A stretch of 64,000 nucleotides of DNA from Streptococcus sp. F0442 (GTDB taxonomy: Bacteria; Bacillota; Bacilli; Lactobacillales; Streptococcaceae). The stretch spans positions 184,501-248,500 of the forward strand of contig NZ_KB373315.1 of NCBI RefSeq assembly GCF_000314795.2. The letters are read 5' to 3'. Numbering within the stretch: the stretch's first letter is position 1; every line of letters starts with the position of its first letter. The position numbers and the translations under genes were made by a program. Shown one piece after another: positions 24,018 through 32,924 of the stretch. The notes under the pieces are model-generated. The model made no database searches. It had not been told where the DNA came from and worked only from the letters and a program-made list of their open reading frames with translations.

Positions 24018-25289
24018 TCACTTTTTCTTGAATTGATCAATCTTATCCTTGGTAGCTCCGAGAGCACGCTCGTACTTGCCGTTTTCATTGGGAATAAAGT
24101 AGGACGCGTGTTTGAGCTTGTCTGGCAGGTAGTCCTGCTTGACCCAGTTGCCGGGGTAGTTGTGGGGATATTTATAGTTTTGTGCATTTCCCAGTTCCTT
24201 GCTTCCAGCATAATGACCATCGCGGAGGTGGCGAGGAATGGGAAGGTTGCCAGATGTCCTCAGATCAGACAGGGCCTTGTCTATGGCAACATAGGCTGAG
24301 TTGGACTTAGGCGAAAGGGCTAGATCGATGACGATGTTGGCGATGAGAATGCGAGCCTCAGGGAAGCCGATGCGCTCAGCGGCTTGAAGGGCTGTTACGG
24401 TATGAATCTGCGCATCTGGATTGGCCAGACCGATATCCTCATAAGCGATGACAGTCAAGCGACGAGCGAGGCTGGGTAGATCTCCGGCTTCGATCAAACG
24501 AGCGGCGTAGTGGAGACTAGCATCGACATCCGAACCACGGATAGACTTTTGTAGGGCAGAGAGCACATCGTAGTGGCCGTCTCCATCTTTGTCCATGGTG
24601 ATGTAGCTACGCTGGAGGCTGTTTTCCATGATCTCTAGCGTAATATGGCGAATCCCTTCTGCATTTTCAGAAGTTGACAACACCGCCAGATCGAGAGAAT
24701 TAAAGGCAGAGCGAAGATCTCCATTGGTCGAGGTAGCGATGAAATCCAAAGCGTCCTCATCAAGCACGACAGGAAAGTCAAAGCCACGCTCGTGATCATC
24801 TAGAGCCGTTTTCAGAGCTTGCTTGACCTCCTCCGTCGTCAACGGTTCCAGCTCAAAGATTTGTACGCGGCTACGAATAGCGGGTGTGACAGAGAAAAAG
24901 GGATTTTCAGTCGTTGCACCGATCATGATGACCAGACCACTTTCGAGCAAAGGCAGGAGAAAATCTTGCTTAGTTTTATCGAGGCGATGGATTTCATCCA
25001 AAAGCAGGACCAAACCACCAGAAAATTTAGCTTCCTCTGCGATTTCTTGGAGGCGCTTTTTACTGTCAACCGTTGCATTAAAGGTCCGAAAGGCATACTT
25101 GGTCGTTCCTGCGATGGCAGAAGCAATACTGGTCTTTCCGATCCCCGGAGGTCCATAGAGAATCATGGAAGACAGACGATTGGCTTCGACCATGCGGCGG
25201 ATGATTTTGCCTTCTCCGACCAGGTGTTCTTGACCGATGACCTGATCGATCGTCCGTGGGCGCATACGGAGTGCGAGATTGTCGGGCAT
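24018..25289 (-). CDS. rarA: Replication-associated recombination protein A (RarA/MgsA)
   Basis: A 423-residue AAA+ ATPase acting at stalled replication forks. Walker A is 'LYGPPGIGKTS' (about 44-54), Walker B 'LLLDEIHRL', sensor 'IGATTENPFF' with arginine finger 'AIRSRVQIF'. The C-terminal tetramerisation domain ends with 'PRHLRDGHYAGSKELGN' and 'YPHNYPGNWV'. The start ATG 25289 has AGGAG six bases upstream and gives the standard length; a longer frame from 25322 is less likely. Confidence 0.95.
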   Translation of the reverse strand: MPDNLALRMRPRTIDQVIGQEHLVGEGKIIRRMVEANRLSSMILYGPPGIGKTSIASAIAGTTKYAFRTFNATVDSKKRLQEIAEEAKFSGGLVLLLDEIHRLDKTKQDFLLPLLESGLVIMIGATTENPFFSVTPAIRSRVQIFELEPLTTEEVKQALKTALDDHERGFDFPVVLDEDALDFIATSTNGDLRSAFNSLDLAVLSTSENAEGIRHITLEIMENSLQRSYITMDKDGDGHYDVLSALQKSIRGSDVDASLHYAARLIEAGDLPSLARRLTVIAYEDIGLANPDAQIHTVTALQAAERIGFPEARILIANIVIDLALSPKSNSAYVAIDKALSDLRTSGNLPIPRHLRDGHYAGSKELGNAQNYKYPHNYPGNWVKQDYLPDKLKHASYFIPNENGKYERALGATKDKIDQFKKK

Positions 25290-25403
25290 TTCCTTCTCCT
25301 TTCTAGCTTTGTCTCCTTTCAAAGAGGCGGTTTTTATGGTAAGATTGTAGTAACTATTGTATCATATTCCGCTCTAAGAGTGGGAAATTAGAAAGAGGAC
25401 GCT

Positions 25404-25874
25404 ATGTCTAAATATGGGTTTTTGGATGTTTTAGAAGAGGAAATGGAAAAGGTCTTTCCCTTTGACTTTGAGATCAATTGGGATAAGAAGAATCATGCGG
25501 TAGAAGTGGCTTTCCTCTTGGAAGCACAGAATACGGGAGGGGTTGCACTGGTTGATGAAGCTGGCGAAGAATCTGATGAGGATATTTTCTTTGAAGAAGC
25601 TGTGCTCTTCTACAATCCAGCCAAGTCGCATGTGGAAGAAGATGCCTATTTAACAGCGATTCCTTATGAGCCTAAAAAAGGCTTGTCTCGTGAGTTTCTA
25701 GCCTATTTTGCGACTTTTCTTCGGGATACAGCTGAGTTGGCCTTGGATGACCTCATGGATTTCTTAGCAGACGAAGAAGCAGAGAGCTTTGAGATCATCT
25801 GGAACCAAGAAGTATTTGAAGAAGGCAAGGTTGGCCTAGAAGAAAGCACCTTTTATCCCTATCCGAGATATTAG
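25404..25874 (+). CDS. DUF3013 family protein
   Basis: A 156-residue, strongly acidic cytosolic protein matching the lactobacillales DUF3013 family ('YGFLDVLEEEMEKVFPFDFE' start). No catalytic motif is evident and no function is established. It is divergent from rarA and begins after a GGACG ribosome site. Confidence 0.8.
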   Translation: MSKYGFLDVLEEEMEKVFPFDFEINWDKKNHAVEVAFLLEAQNTGGVALVDEAGEESDEDIFFEEAVLFYNPAKSHVEEDAYLTAIPYEPKKGLSREFLAYFATFLRDTAELALDDLMDFLADEEAESFEIIWNQEVFEEGKVGLEESTFYPYPRY

Positions 25875-25929
25875 AAAAGATTCTAAGTGGACATTTTTAA
25901 ATAATAAATTCAAGGAGAAGGGGGAGACT

Positions 25930-26472
25930 ATGCTAGAAAAAGTCAAACAGTTTTTCAGGAGAAGGTCAGCTAAAACTGAGCCGTCAGTTGATATTCTTCC
26001 CCGCAATCGCTTTGCGGATCTAGATTTCGAGCGAGTATTGAAGTCAGGAACTCGTCGCCTTGTTAATGAGGAAGGACGCTATGCTGAGGATGGGAAAATC
26101 ACAGAACTTGAATTTCCTGAAGATTTTGCGGAATTTGAATTTCTAGTTGGTTTTAATACGGAAGAGGAAGAGCAGTTTCAGCAACTATTAGCTCGTTTAA
26201 ATAGTATTGATAATGCCATTCAGTCCCATTTGGAAAGCGAGTTGCAACAACCCATCCCTCAGTATGCTAAGGATCTAGGCTATACTCAGAAGAGGTGGGA
26301 GAAAACCTTTTACTTCCATCCTTGGATATTAAGTTTTGAGGAAAACCCGCCTAATCTTCGCTATGTTGCCGATTATGTAAATGATGAGTTTACGGTTTAT
26401 TTTGCTAAAAAACATGGCAGATGGCAAGCATACTGGGATGCAGAGTGCCAAAAAGTAATCGAAGAAAGCTAG
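25930..26472 (+). CDS. Hypothetical acidic protein, not recognised
   Basis: A 180-residue soluble protein. The start is basic (MLEKVKQFFRRRSAK) and the rest acidic and aromatic ('YFHPWILSFEENPPNLRY', 'NDEFTVYFAKKHGRWQAYWD'). AAGGAGAAGGGGGAG precedes the ATG, so it is translated. The beta-rich acidic build and ~180-residue size are common in polymorphic-toxin immunity proteins, but no family could be named. It lies between DUF3013 and NUDIX genes. Confidence 0.6.
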   Translation: MLEKVKQFFRRRSAKTEPSVDILPRNRFADLDFERVLKSGTRRLVNEEGRYAEDGKITELEFPEDFAEFEFLVGFNTEEEEQFQQLLARLNSIDNAIQSHLESELQQPIPQYAKDLGYTQKRWEKTFYFHPWILSFEENPPNLRYVADYVNDEFTVYFAKKHGRWQAYWDAECQKVIEES

Positions 26473-26521
26473 CTCGTATTTTCCTAGAGAGTAATTGTTA
26501 TCATAGAAAAGAGTAAATATC

Positions 26522-26956
26522 ATGGAATTATTGGATAGCAGAATGGATTTCCAAGGTTGCAAGATTGCCTTGATTTGTGGGGATAAGGTCTTGACTATCT
26601 TACGTGATGACAAGGACGATATCCCTTGTCCCAACATGTGGGAGTTGCCAGGTGGTGGTCGTGAAGGAAACGAAAGCCCTTTCGAGTGCGCAGCGCGTGA
26701 AGTTTATGAGGAATTGGGAATTCATTTAGATGAAGACTGTCTGCTTTGGAGCAAGATTTATCCTAGCGTAATCTTTAAAGACAAGCAATCGGTCTTTATG
26801 GTTGGTCAGCTAAGACAAGAACAATTTGACAATATTACCTTTGGTGATGAAGGACAGGCCTATAAACTGATGCCTATTGAGGAGTTTTTGAAGTCTAAAC
26901 AGGCAGTTCCTCAGCTACAGGGGAGATTGAGGGATTATTTGGAGGAAGGTTTATGA
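26522..26956 (+). CDS. NUDIX hydrolase
   Basis: A 144-residue NUDIX hydrolase that cleaves a nucleoside diphosphate-linked substrate. The Nudix box is at about residues 40-62, GGGREGNESPFECAARE followed by VYEELGI, giving the GX5EX7REUXEEXGU pattern with all catalytic Glu residues. The substrate is not predictable. The stop overlaps the GNAT gene start as ATGA (26953-26956). Confidence 0.88.
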   Translation: MELLDSRMDFQGCKIALICGDKVLTILRDDKDDIPCPNMWELPGGGREGNESPFECAAREVYEELGIHLDEDCLLWSKIYPSVIFKDKQSVFMVGQLRQEQFDNITFGDEGQAYKLMPIEEFLKSKQAVPQLQGRLRDYLEEGL

Positions 26957-27425
26957 TAACACTTGTTCGAGCGGGAGCAGAGGATTTAGAAACTATTATT
27001 GCCATTCAAAGAGCTAGCTTTAAGGCTGTTTATGACAAATACCAAGATGAATATGACCCTTATCTCGAGGACCGCGAACGAATCAAATGGAAACTAGTCG
27101 AACGTCCCAATAGCTATTACTACTTTGTAAAAGAAGATGAAGAAAACATCGGATTTTTACGAGTTCAGACTAATGCCGAGTTAACGAAAGCTTGGTTGGG
27201 GACCGCAGCGATTCTACCTCCGTATCAGGGAAAAGGTATGGATCTGAAGGATTACGCTTGCTAGAAGAGGAATTTTCAACCGTTAGACAATGGGATTTGT
27301 GTACGGTGTTACAGGATGCAGGCATGGTCGCGTTCTACGAGAAGAATGGCTACCATCAAACCCATATCGAGCCTGAAAAAGAAGGCATGGATATGGTCTA
27401 CATGAAAAAATTGATAGAGAAATAG
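26953..27425 (+). pseudogene. GNAT acetyltransferase, frameshifted
   Basis: The first frame reads a GNAT domain from MITLVRAGAEDLETI through 'AWLGTAAILPPYQGKG' (the acetyl-CoA binding motif A), then stops at 27264. The family continuation 'YGSEGLRLLEEEF ... MVAFYEKNGYHQTHIE' is encoded in another frame from about 27238 to 27425. One base missing near 27237, after GGAAAAGG, restores a full ~157-residue protein. Inactivation, phase variation or a sequencing error remain possible. Confidence 0.8.
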
Positions 27426-27562
27426 AAAGGATGGTTCGGTTAAATTTCTAAACTGAACCCGCCCTAAACACTATGCCAAAAAGATAAACTTCTCTTAGAT
27501 ACAAGTGTCTTCAGAGAGTTTCCTATTTTGGCTTTGTGTTTTACGGGCTTGGTATCTTAATG

Positions 27563-28513
27563 ATGGAAACATGGCAAGAGTTAAAGGTTACAGTCAAGCG
27601 TGAGGGTGAGGAGCTGGTCTCTAATCTCTTGATCGAGTTAGGTGCCCAGGGTGTTGCAATTGAAGATAGCATGGACTATGTTGGAAATGTGGACCGCTTC
27701 GGTGAGATTTTCCCTGAAATCGAGCAACAAGAAGAAATTGTGGTGACGGCCTACTATCCGGATACGGTGGATGTAGCAGCGGTTGAAGTGGATTTGCAGG
27801 CGCGTCTTGCTGAATTGACCGACTTTATGGATCTGGGTGAGGTTAAGATTGGCACGACTGCCTTGGCTGAGGAAGACTGGGCTGATAATTGGAAGAAATA
27901 CTATGAACCAGCTCGCATCACTCATGACTTGACCATCGTGCCGTCATGGACAGATTATGAGGCGACGGCGGGAGAAAAGATTATCAAGCTGGATCCTGGT
28001 ATGGCCTTTGGGACAGGAACCCACCCAACAACCAAGATGAGCCTCTTTGCCTTGGAGCAGGTTCTTCGTGGTGGAGAAACGGTATTAGATGTAGGGACAG
28101 GTTCAGGTGTCCTTTCCATTGCTAGCTCGCTTCTTGGAGCCAAGGAAATCTTTGCCTATGACTTAGATGATGTAGCGGTTCGAGTCGCTCAGGAAAATAT
28201 TGAGCTCAATCCTGGCATGGAAAATATCCATGTAGCCCCAGGTGATTTGCTCAAAGGTGTGGAGATTGAGGCAGACGTCATCGTGGCCAACATCTTGGCG
28301 GATATCCTTATCCATCTGACGGACGATGCTTATCGTTTGGTCAAGGATGAAGGTTATCTCATCATGAGTGGGATTATCAAGGAAAAGTGGGACATGGTCC
28401 GTGAGTCAGCAGAAGCGGCTGGATTTTTCCTTGAAACTCATATGATCCAAGGGGAATGGAATGCCTGCGTCTTCAAGAAGACCAAGGATGTCTCCGGTGT
28501 GATTGGAGGCTAG
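27563..28513 (+). CDS. prmA: Ribosomal protein L11 methyltransferase PrmA
   Basis: A 316-residue SAM-dependent methyltransferase that trimethylates ribosomal protein L11. The N-terminal L11-recognition domain starts METWQELKV. The SAM site is '[13 protein letters not shown]' (about 180-192), and the active-site loop '[10 protein letters not shown]' is family-specific. The start METWQ at 27563 gives the normal length; in-frame ATGs at 27560 and 27536 lie upstream. No clear Shine-Dalgarno is visible. It is followed directly by rsmE, as in many Firmicutes. Confidence 0.95.
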   Translation: METWQELKVTVKREGEELVSNLLIELGAQGVAIEDSMDYVGNVDRFGEIFPEIEQQEEIVVTAYYPDTVDVAAVEVDLQARLAELTDFMDLGEVKIGTTALAEEDWADNWKKYYEPARITHDLTIVPSWTDYEATAGEKIIKLDPGMAFGTGTHPTTKMSLFALEQVLRGGETVLDVGTGSGVLSIASSLLGAKEIFAYDLDDVAVRVAQENIELNPGMENIHVAPGDLLKGVEIEADVIVANILADILIHLTDDAYRLVKDEGYLIMSGIIKEKWDMVRESAEAAGFFLETHMIQGEWNACVFKKTKDVSGVIGG

Positions 28514-28514
28514 C

Positions 28515-29264
28515 ATGCAGCAGTATTTTGTAAAAGGCAGTGCAATCTCTCCTGTCACTATCGAGGACAAGGAAACCAGCAAGCACATGTTTCAGGTCAT
28601 GCGCTTGGAAGAAGATGATGAAGTGACTTTGGTTTTTGATGATGGGATTAAGCGCTTGGCGCGCGTGGTCAATGTAGAGGCGCGTCAGTTGGAGCTGATT
28701 GAAGAATTGGCTGACAATGTAGAATTGCCAATTCAAGTGACCATCGCATCAGGCTTTCCCAAAGGAGACAAGCTGGAGTTCATCACTCAGAAAGTAACAG
28801 AACTCGGAGCTAGCCAGATCTGGGCCTTCCCTGCAGACTGGTCCGTTGCAAAATGGGATGGCAAGAAATTGGTCAAAAAGGTCGAAAAACTAGAAAAAAT
28901 CGCCCTTGGAGCAGCCAAGCAAAGCAAGCGAAATTTGGTCCCGAGCATTACTCTTTTTGAGAAAAAGTCTGACTTTCTTGTACAACTGGACCAGTTTGAC
29001 CGCATCGTGGTGGCTTATGAAGAGTCTGCCAAAGAAGGTGAAAGCGCTGCTCTTGTACAAGCTGTAAGTGGTCTTGAAAAAGGGAGCAAGGTTCTCTTTA
29101 TCTTTGGACCGGAGGGTGGTCTTTCACCTTCTGAAATTGAAAGTTTTGAAGCCAAGGGAGCTGTTTTGGCAGGACTTGGTCCTCGGATTCTCCGTGCAGA
29201 AACCGCCCCACTCTATGCCCTTAGCGCAGTGAGTGTTGTCACAGAATTAATGAAAAACGCGTGA
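28515..29264 (+). CDS. rsmE: 16S rRNA (uracil1498-N3)-methyltransferase RsmE
   Basis: A 249-residue SPOUT-class methyltransferase modifying U1498 of 16S rRNA. An N-terminal PUA-like domain is followed by the knotted SAM-binding domain with 'IFGPEGGLSPSEIE' and 'LGPRILRAETAPLYALSAV'. The ATG at 28515 follows TTGGAGG five bases upstream, located in the prmA stop region. A terminator hairpin overlaps its last codons. Confidence 0.95.
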   Translation: MQQYFVKGSAISPVTIEDKETSKHMFQVMRLEEDDEVTLVFDDGIKRLARVVNVEARQLELIEELADNVELPIQVTIASGFPKGDKLEFITQKVTELGASQIWAFPADWSVAKWDGKKLVKKVEKLEKIALGAAKQSKRNLVPSITLFEKKSDFLVQLDQFDRIVVAYEESAKEGESAALVQAVSGLEKGSKVLFIFGPEGGLSPSEIESFEAKGAVLAGLGPRILRAETAPLYALSAVSVVTELMKNA

Positions 29265-29288
29265 AGGTAGATCTTCACGCGTTTCTTT
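29255..29288 (+). terminator. Bidirectional terminator between rsmE and the nucleotidase gene
   Basis: AAACGCGTGAAG (29255-29266) / CTTCACGCGTTT (29273-29284), perfect 12-bp stem overlapping the rsmE stop codon. Confidence 0.85.
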
Positions 29289-29305
29289 ATGAGAACAAGA
29301 AAGAA

Positions 29306-31768
29306 TTAGTTTTCTTCTTTCTTACGAGATGGGAGAAGGAAGCCAAGTCCGGTCATCACTAAACCGACAAGGGCTAAGATGGAAGCACGTTCTCCTGTTT
29401 CAGGCAAGGTTTTTTCGCTGATAGAAGAAGCAACTACTGGCTTAGCAGTTTCTTGGCGAGCTCCTGCAGGGCGAGCTCCTTCTTGACTTGGAGCAGGAAG
29501 TGTAATGGTTTGTTGGCTATGAGACAGGGTGATGGTTTCATCTTGTGCCGGTTTCTGATGGTTCGGTACAAAGATAAATGAAGGGTTTCCTGTTTCTGGT
29601 TTTGTTGGTTCTTCTGGTTTTGTTTCAGGTTCTACTTTTGGTTCCACATAAACAAAGCGGAATTCTCCAAATCCTTCTTGTTTAGATGGTTCAAGGTAGA
29701 CAACATCTCCGTCTTTACCAACCAGATCCTTAGCTTTGTCAGCGGTTAAGAAGCGGACATCTACCCCCTTGATGCTGTCGGTAAAGCGCCAGTTGCCGTC
29801 TGCACTTGGGTTGATATTCTTTTCTTCCAAGATGTAGTTAATGATAGCTTGGCGGTTTTCCAATCCAAGGAGTTGGTTCAGGCTAGCATCGCGAACGCCT
29901 GGGAATTTTCCGTTTGCCCGGTAGTTGTTGGTCACAACGATAAATTCTTGATCCGCAGTGACTTCCTTGCCTTGGTATTTCAAGTTGCGGACACGGCTAG
30001 CATCTGAGTTAACTGTTTTTCCTTCGCGGTCGTATTTATTTGGCTGGGTCACGTCAAACTCGTAAGTCACCCCGTCGATGACATCAAAGTTGTAGGTCCG
30101 GTAGTTAGGGTTGACAAGCTGTTGAGGCTCTTTGCTAGTCGGGTCGATCGTGTTGAATTGACCAGCAGACATTTCCAACCATTCCTTGAGTTGCGCACCG
30201 GTCACCTTGAGGATGGCAGTGACATTATCATAGAGATAAAGGTCAGCGACGTTCTTGATGGCGATTGGTCCAGCAGGGATATCCGTATAGGCAGTAGCAT
30301 CCCCACGGGTACCCGCCTTAAATGGCGCCGCAGCAGAAAGGATTGGAAGGTTGGCTTCAGGAGTTCCTGCCAACTCTTTCTTAGCATACCAAATTTGTGC
30401 ATTGTTCACGATTTGGACAGATGGATCGTCTTTCACAAGGGCAAAGTAGCTAGTAATCGGAGCAGACGTCGTTCCGACTTGTTGACGGACATATTTGACC
30501 GTACCTTCGTGCGCTTCTTTCGCAATCGCTGTAATGCGCTCGTCGGCTGCTTGTGATTTGGTATCAATCTTGCGGATGGCAGCCTTGCTTCCGACTACAG
30601 ACCATTTGCCGTCTGTGTAGCGCAGGTTGAGGTCGATCACCCCGAGGTGGTCGCCGTATTTTCCAGCCATGGTCACGGGTGTTCCGTTGATTTTACCGTT
30701 TACGCCGTCGACACCAGCATATTTTTCGTAGAAGCCTGTTCCATTTCCACTTGGGAATTCTGCGTGTGAGTGACCTGTTACGACAGCGTCAACACCTGGG
30801 AGGCTAGCGATTTGGTAGCCTTCGTTTTCTTCACCTTTTTCGTACTTGTCGTCTCCGATACCAGAGTGAGAAAGGACGAGGACAACGTCCGCTCCGGCTT
30901 TGCGCATTTCTGGGATGATAGCTTGGATAGCTTCGACAGAGTCATTGACCTTGACCTTGCCTTCGAGGTTGGCCTTATCCCAGCTGAGGATCTGTGGAGG
31001 AACGATTCCTGTTACCCCGATATTGACATCGACTGAACGACCGTTTTTGTCGGTATAGGTCTTTTTGATGATCTTGTAGGGATCATAGACAAAAGCGCCA
31101 GTATTTGCATCTACGACGTTGGCATTGACGATTGGCATCCCAGCGGTTGCGATGACCTTTTTGAGGTAGTCTAGTCCATAGTTGAATTCGTGGTTCCCAA
31201 GGGTTCCTGCATCAAAGCCCAATTTTTGAAGAGCTGTATACATCGGGTGTTGCTCACCATCTTTGATGGGATTGACGATGGCCTTGTAGGTACCAAGAGG
31301 AGTTCCTTGGATAGTATCTCCGTTATCAACGAGGAGGACGTTGCTATTTTCTTTCTTCGCATCTTCGATCAAGACAGCTGTTTTTGCTAGACCAACGTTT
31401 TGCGCTGGTTTGTCTTGGTAGTAGTCATAGTTGACCAAGTTGGTATGAAGGTCCGTTGTTGCAAGAATGCGGACGTCGACTTCTTGCCCCTCAACTGGAG
31501 CGGTCGCTTTGGCGTCACTGGCGCTATTTTGAGGAGCTGCTGGAGTCGCTTCGGTTGCTGTAGCAGTGGCTTCTCCGCTAGCAGTCGGAGTGTTATTGCT
31601 AGTGGATGCTTCAGAGCTAGTCGCGGGAGACGCAGGAGTTGCGGCCTCTGTGACAGCAGTTGCTGACGAATCAGTTGAGCTCGTCGCTTCATCTGCTTGA
31701 GCAGTTGTCGTTGCCAAGAAAGCAGCAGCAAGGCTGAATAGGGCAGCCTGTTTACGGAATGATGACAT
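29306..31768 (-). CDS. Cell-wall-anchored 5'-nucleotidase/2',3'-cyclic phosphodiesterase (CdnP/SntA type)
   Basis: An 820-residue secreted protein. A signal peptide (1-25, ending TAQA) is followed by a Ser/Thr/Ala-rich region to about 98. The metallophosphatase domain has 'ILATTDLHTNL', 'VDNGDTIQG', 'LGNHEFNYG', 'VVLSHSG' and 'VTGHSHAEF'. A 5'-nucleotidase C-terminal domain ('NNYRANGKFPG') and a sorting signal LPETG (about residue 785) with a hydrophobic stretch and 'RKKEEN' tail follow. It degrades extracellular cyclic and mono-nucleotides, yielding adenosine, at the cell surface. AGGAGG precedes ATG 31768. Confidence 0.92.
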   Translation of the reverse strand: MSSFRKQAALFSLAAAFLATTTAQADEATSSTDSSATAVTEAATPASPATSSEASTSNNTPTASGEATATATEATPAAPQNSASDAKATAPVEGQEVDVRILATTDLHTNLVNYDYYQDKPAQNVGLAKTAVLIEDAKKENSNVLLVDNGDTIQGTPLGTYKAIVNPIKDGEQHPMYTALQKLGFDAGTLGNHEFNYGLDYLKKVIATAGMPIVNANVVDANTGAFVYDPYKIIKKTYTDKNGRSVDVNIGVTGIVPPQILSWDKANLEGKVKVNDSVEAIQAIIPEMRKAGADVVLVLSHSGIGDDKYEKGEENEGYQIASLPGVDAVVTGHSHAEFPSGNGTGFYEKYAGVDGVNGKINGTPVTMAGKYGDHLGVIDLNLRYTDGKWSVVGSKAAIRKIDTKSQAADERITAIAKEAHEGTVKYVRQQVGTTSAPITSYFALVKDDPSVQIVNNAQIWYAKKELAGTPEANLPILSAAAPFKAGTRGDATAYTDIPAGPIAIKNVADLYLYDNVTAILKVTGAQLKEWLEMSAGQFNTIDPTSKEPQQLVNPNYRTYNFDVIDGVTYEFDVTQPNKYDREGKTVNSDASRVRNLKYQGKEVTADQEFIVVTNNYRANGKFPGVRDASLNQLLGLENRQAIINYILEEKNINPSADGNWRFTDSIKGVDVRFLTADKAKDLVGKDGDVVYLEPSKQEGFGEFRFVYVEPKVEPETKPEEPTKPETGNPSFIFVPNHQKPAQDETITLSHSQQTITLPAPSQEGARPAGARQETAKPVVASSISEKTLPETGERASILALVGLVMTGLGFLLPSRKKEEN

Positions 31769-31902
31769 GGTTGTCCTCCTAAATAAAATGATGTCTTTCT
31801 ATTATATCTTATTTTGTTCGGAATGGATTCGTTTTCGTATCCTTTCTATATGATAAATTGATAAAAATTTTTCCAAAATAAAGGCTCAGTTTTCAAAAAA
31901 AT

Positions 31903-31910
31903 TACGAATG
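31903..31910 (+). promoter_or_regulatory. ComX-box-like element before DUF1310 gene 1
   Basis: TACGAATG, one mismatch from the com-box TACGAATA, preceded by an A/T-rich run and located 23 bp before the ATG. The same block (ATTACGAATGATAAAAGTGA) recurs in changed form at 32440. Confidence 0.5.
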
Positions 31911-31933
31911 ATAAAAGTGAGGAGGCGATACAG

Positions 31934-32326
31934 ATGAACAAAAAAAGAAAAGGATGCCGTTTGATATTTTCTTTGATGATTCTTGGACTCGTAGTATGGA
32001 TTGGCTTGAAAATCAAGGACTATCTGGAATTCCAACAAGAAATGGTTCGAATTGTACATAGTCAAGAAGTGAAAAAGTTAATTGTAGATGATTTGAAACA
32101 GGAAGATCCGGAGGCGTTTACAGAAAAAGGAAAAATTCAATCGTATGAAATCGATGACGAAACGATCGAACACAATCCGATGGGAGGAATTATGTTTGAG
32201 GTGATACTAAATGGAAATAAAGAGATAACTGGAAGTATGGGATTAAGGAAATATAGTGAGGATGGGCCGATTGAATCTGTTGGAATGAATGCATCTGAAG
32301 GTCTTCAAGAACTGATGGAAGAGTAA
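31934..32326 (+). CDS. DUF1310 family membrane-anchored protein 1 (putative immunity protein)
   Basis: A 130-residue protein with one N-terminal membrane helix (about 10-27) and an extracytoplasmic domain with the DUF1310 signature 'IQSYEIDDETIEHNPMGGI'. The Lys/Arg-rich start and no lipobox indicate a signal anchor. DUF1310 proteins are common in streptococci and Listeria; the fold is probably cystatin-like (inference). It is 590 bp ahead of a near-duplicate and next to a lipase-type toxin candidate, which suggests an immunity role on the cell surface, where a lipase would attack membrane lipids. GAGGAGG precedes the ATG. Confidence 0.75.
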   Translation: MNKKRKGCRLIFSLMILGLVVWIGLKIKDYLEFQQEMVRIVHSQEVKKLIVDDLKQEDPEAFTEKGKIQSYEIDDETIEHNPMGGIMFEVILNGNKEITGSMGLRKYSEDGPIESVGMNASEGLQELMEE

Positions 32327-32440
32327 ATTTACGGTTTGCTGGTAAACAATCATCAATCTGAGAAAGCAACTCATTCGCTTTGAGATCTGTTCCAAAAATT
32401 AAAAAAATTTAGAAATTGATGTTACGTTTTCGAAAATTTT

Positions 32441-32448
32441 TACGAATT
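32441..32448 (+). promoter_or_regulatory. ComX-box-like element before DUF1310 gene 2
   Basis: TACGAATT, one mismatch from TACGAATA, preceded by a run of Ts. A sigma-A type promoter, TTGAAA (32470-32475), 17 bp, GATACT (32493-32498), lies between it and the gene, so two modes of expression are possible. Confidence 0.5.
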
Positions 32449-32522
32449 ATTAAAGTGAGAGTAATAAATTTGAAAACTTAATAGTGTAAAGTGATACTAC
32501 TAGCACTTTATGGAGGATGAAA

Positions 32523-32924
32523 ATGAAACAAAAAAGAAAAATTGGTCGTTATATATTTGGAGTGTTGCTACTAGGAGTCTTGATATGGGGAGGCATGCTT
32601 GTAAAAAACCATCTTGATTTTCAAAATGAAATGGTTCGGATTGTGCATAGTAAGGAAGTGGAAAAGCTGATAGAAGAGGAGCTCAAGGCATCGGATCCAA
32701 ATGCCTTAACACCAAAAGGCAAGATCCAATCGTATGAGATTGATGATAAGACGATCGAACACAATCCAATGGGGGGGATTATGTTTGAAGTGATTATAAA
32801 TGGAAATAAAGAGATAACTGGAAGTATGGGATTGAGGAAGCGTAGTGAAGATGGCCCGATTAGATCTGTAGGGATGTCTGAGTCTAAAGCACTTAGGAAT
32901 CTAATAGGGGAGCAACAATGGTAA
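32523..32924 (+). CDS. DUF1310 family membrane-anchored protein 2 (putative immunity protein)
   Basis: About 133 residues, a paralogue of the 31934 gene (about two thirds of residues identical, including 'EIDDKTIEHNPMGGIMFEVI' and 'NGNKEITGSMGLRK'). It has one N-terminal anchor helix and an extracytoplasmic domain. GGAGGA at 32512-32517 fits ATG 32523 better than ATG 32517. Its end overlaps the lipase gene start by 7 bp (ATGGTAA), so the two are translationally coupled, the usual arrangement for a toxin and its antidote. Confidence 0.75.
   Translation: MKQKRKIGRYIFGVLLLGVLIWGGMLVKNHLDFQNEMVRIVHSKEVEKLIEEELKASDPNALTPKGKIQSYEIDDKTIEHNPMGGIMFEVIINGNKEITGSMGLRKRSEDGPIRSVGMSESKALRNLIGEQQW

Noticed and set aside
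31387..31731. ORFs overlapping the nucleotidase gene N-terminal region
   Set aside because: They arise from the Ser/Thr/Ala-rich repeat composition read in other frames; the nucleotidase frame has signal peptide, domains and sorting signal.
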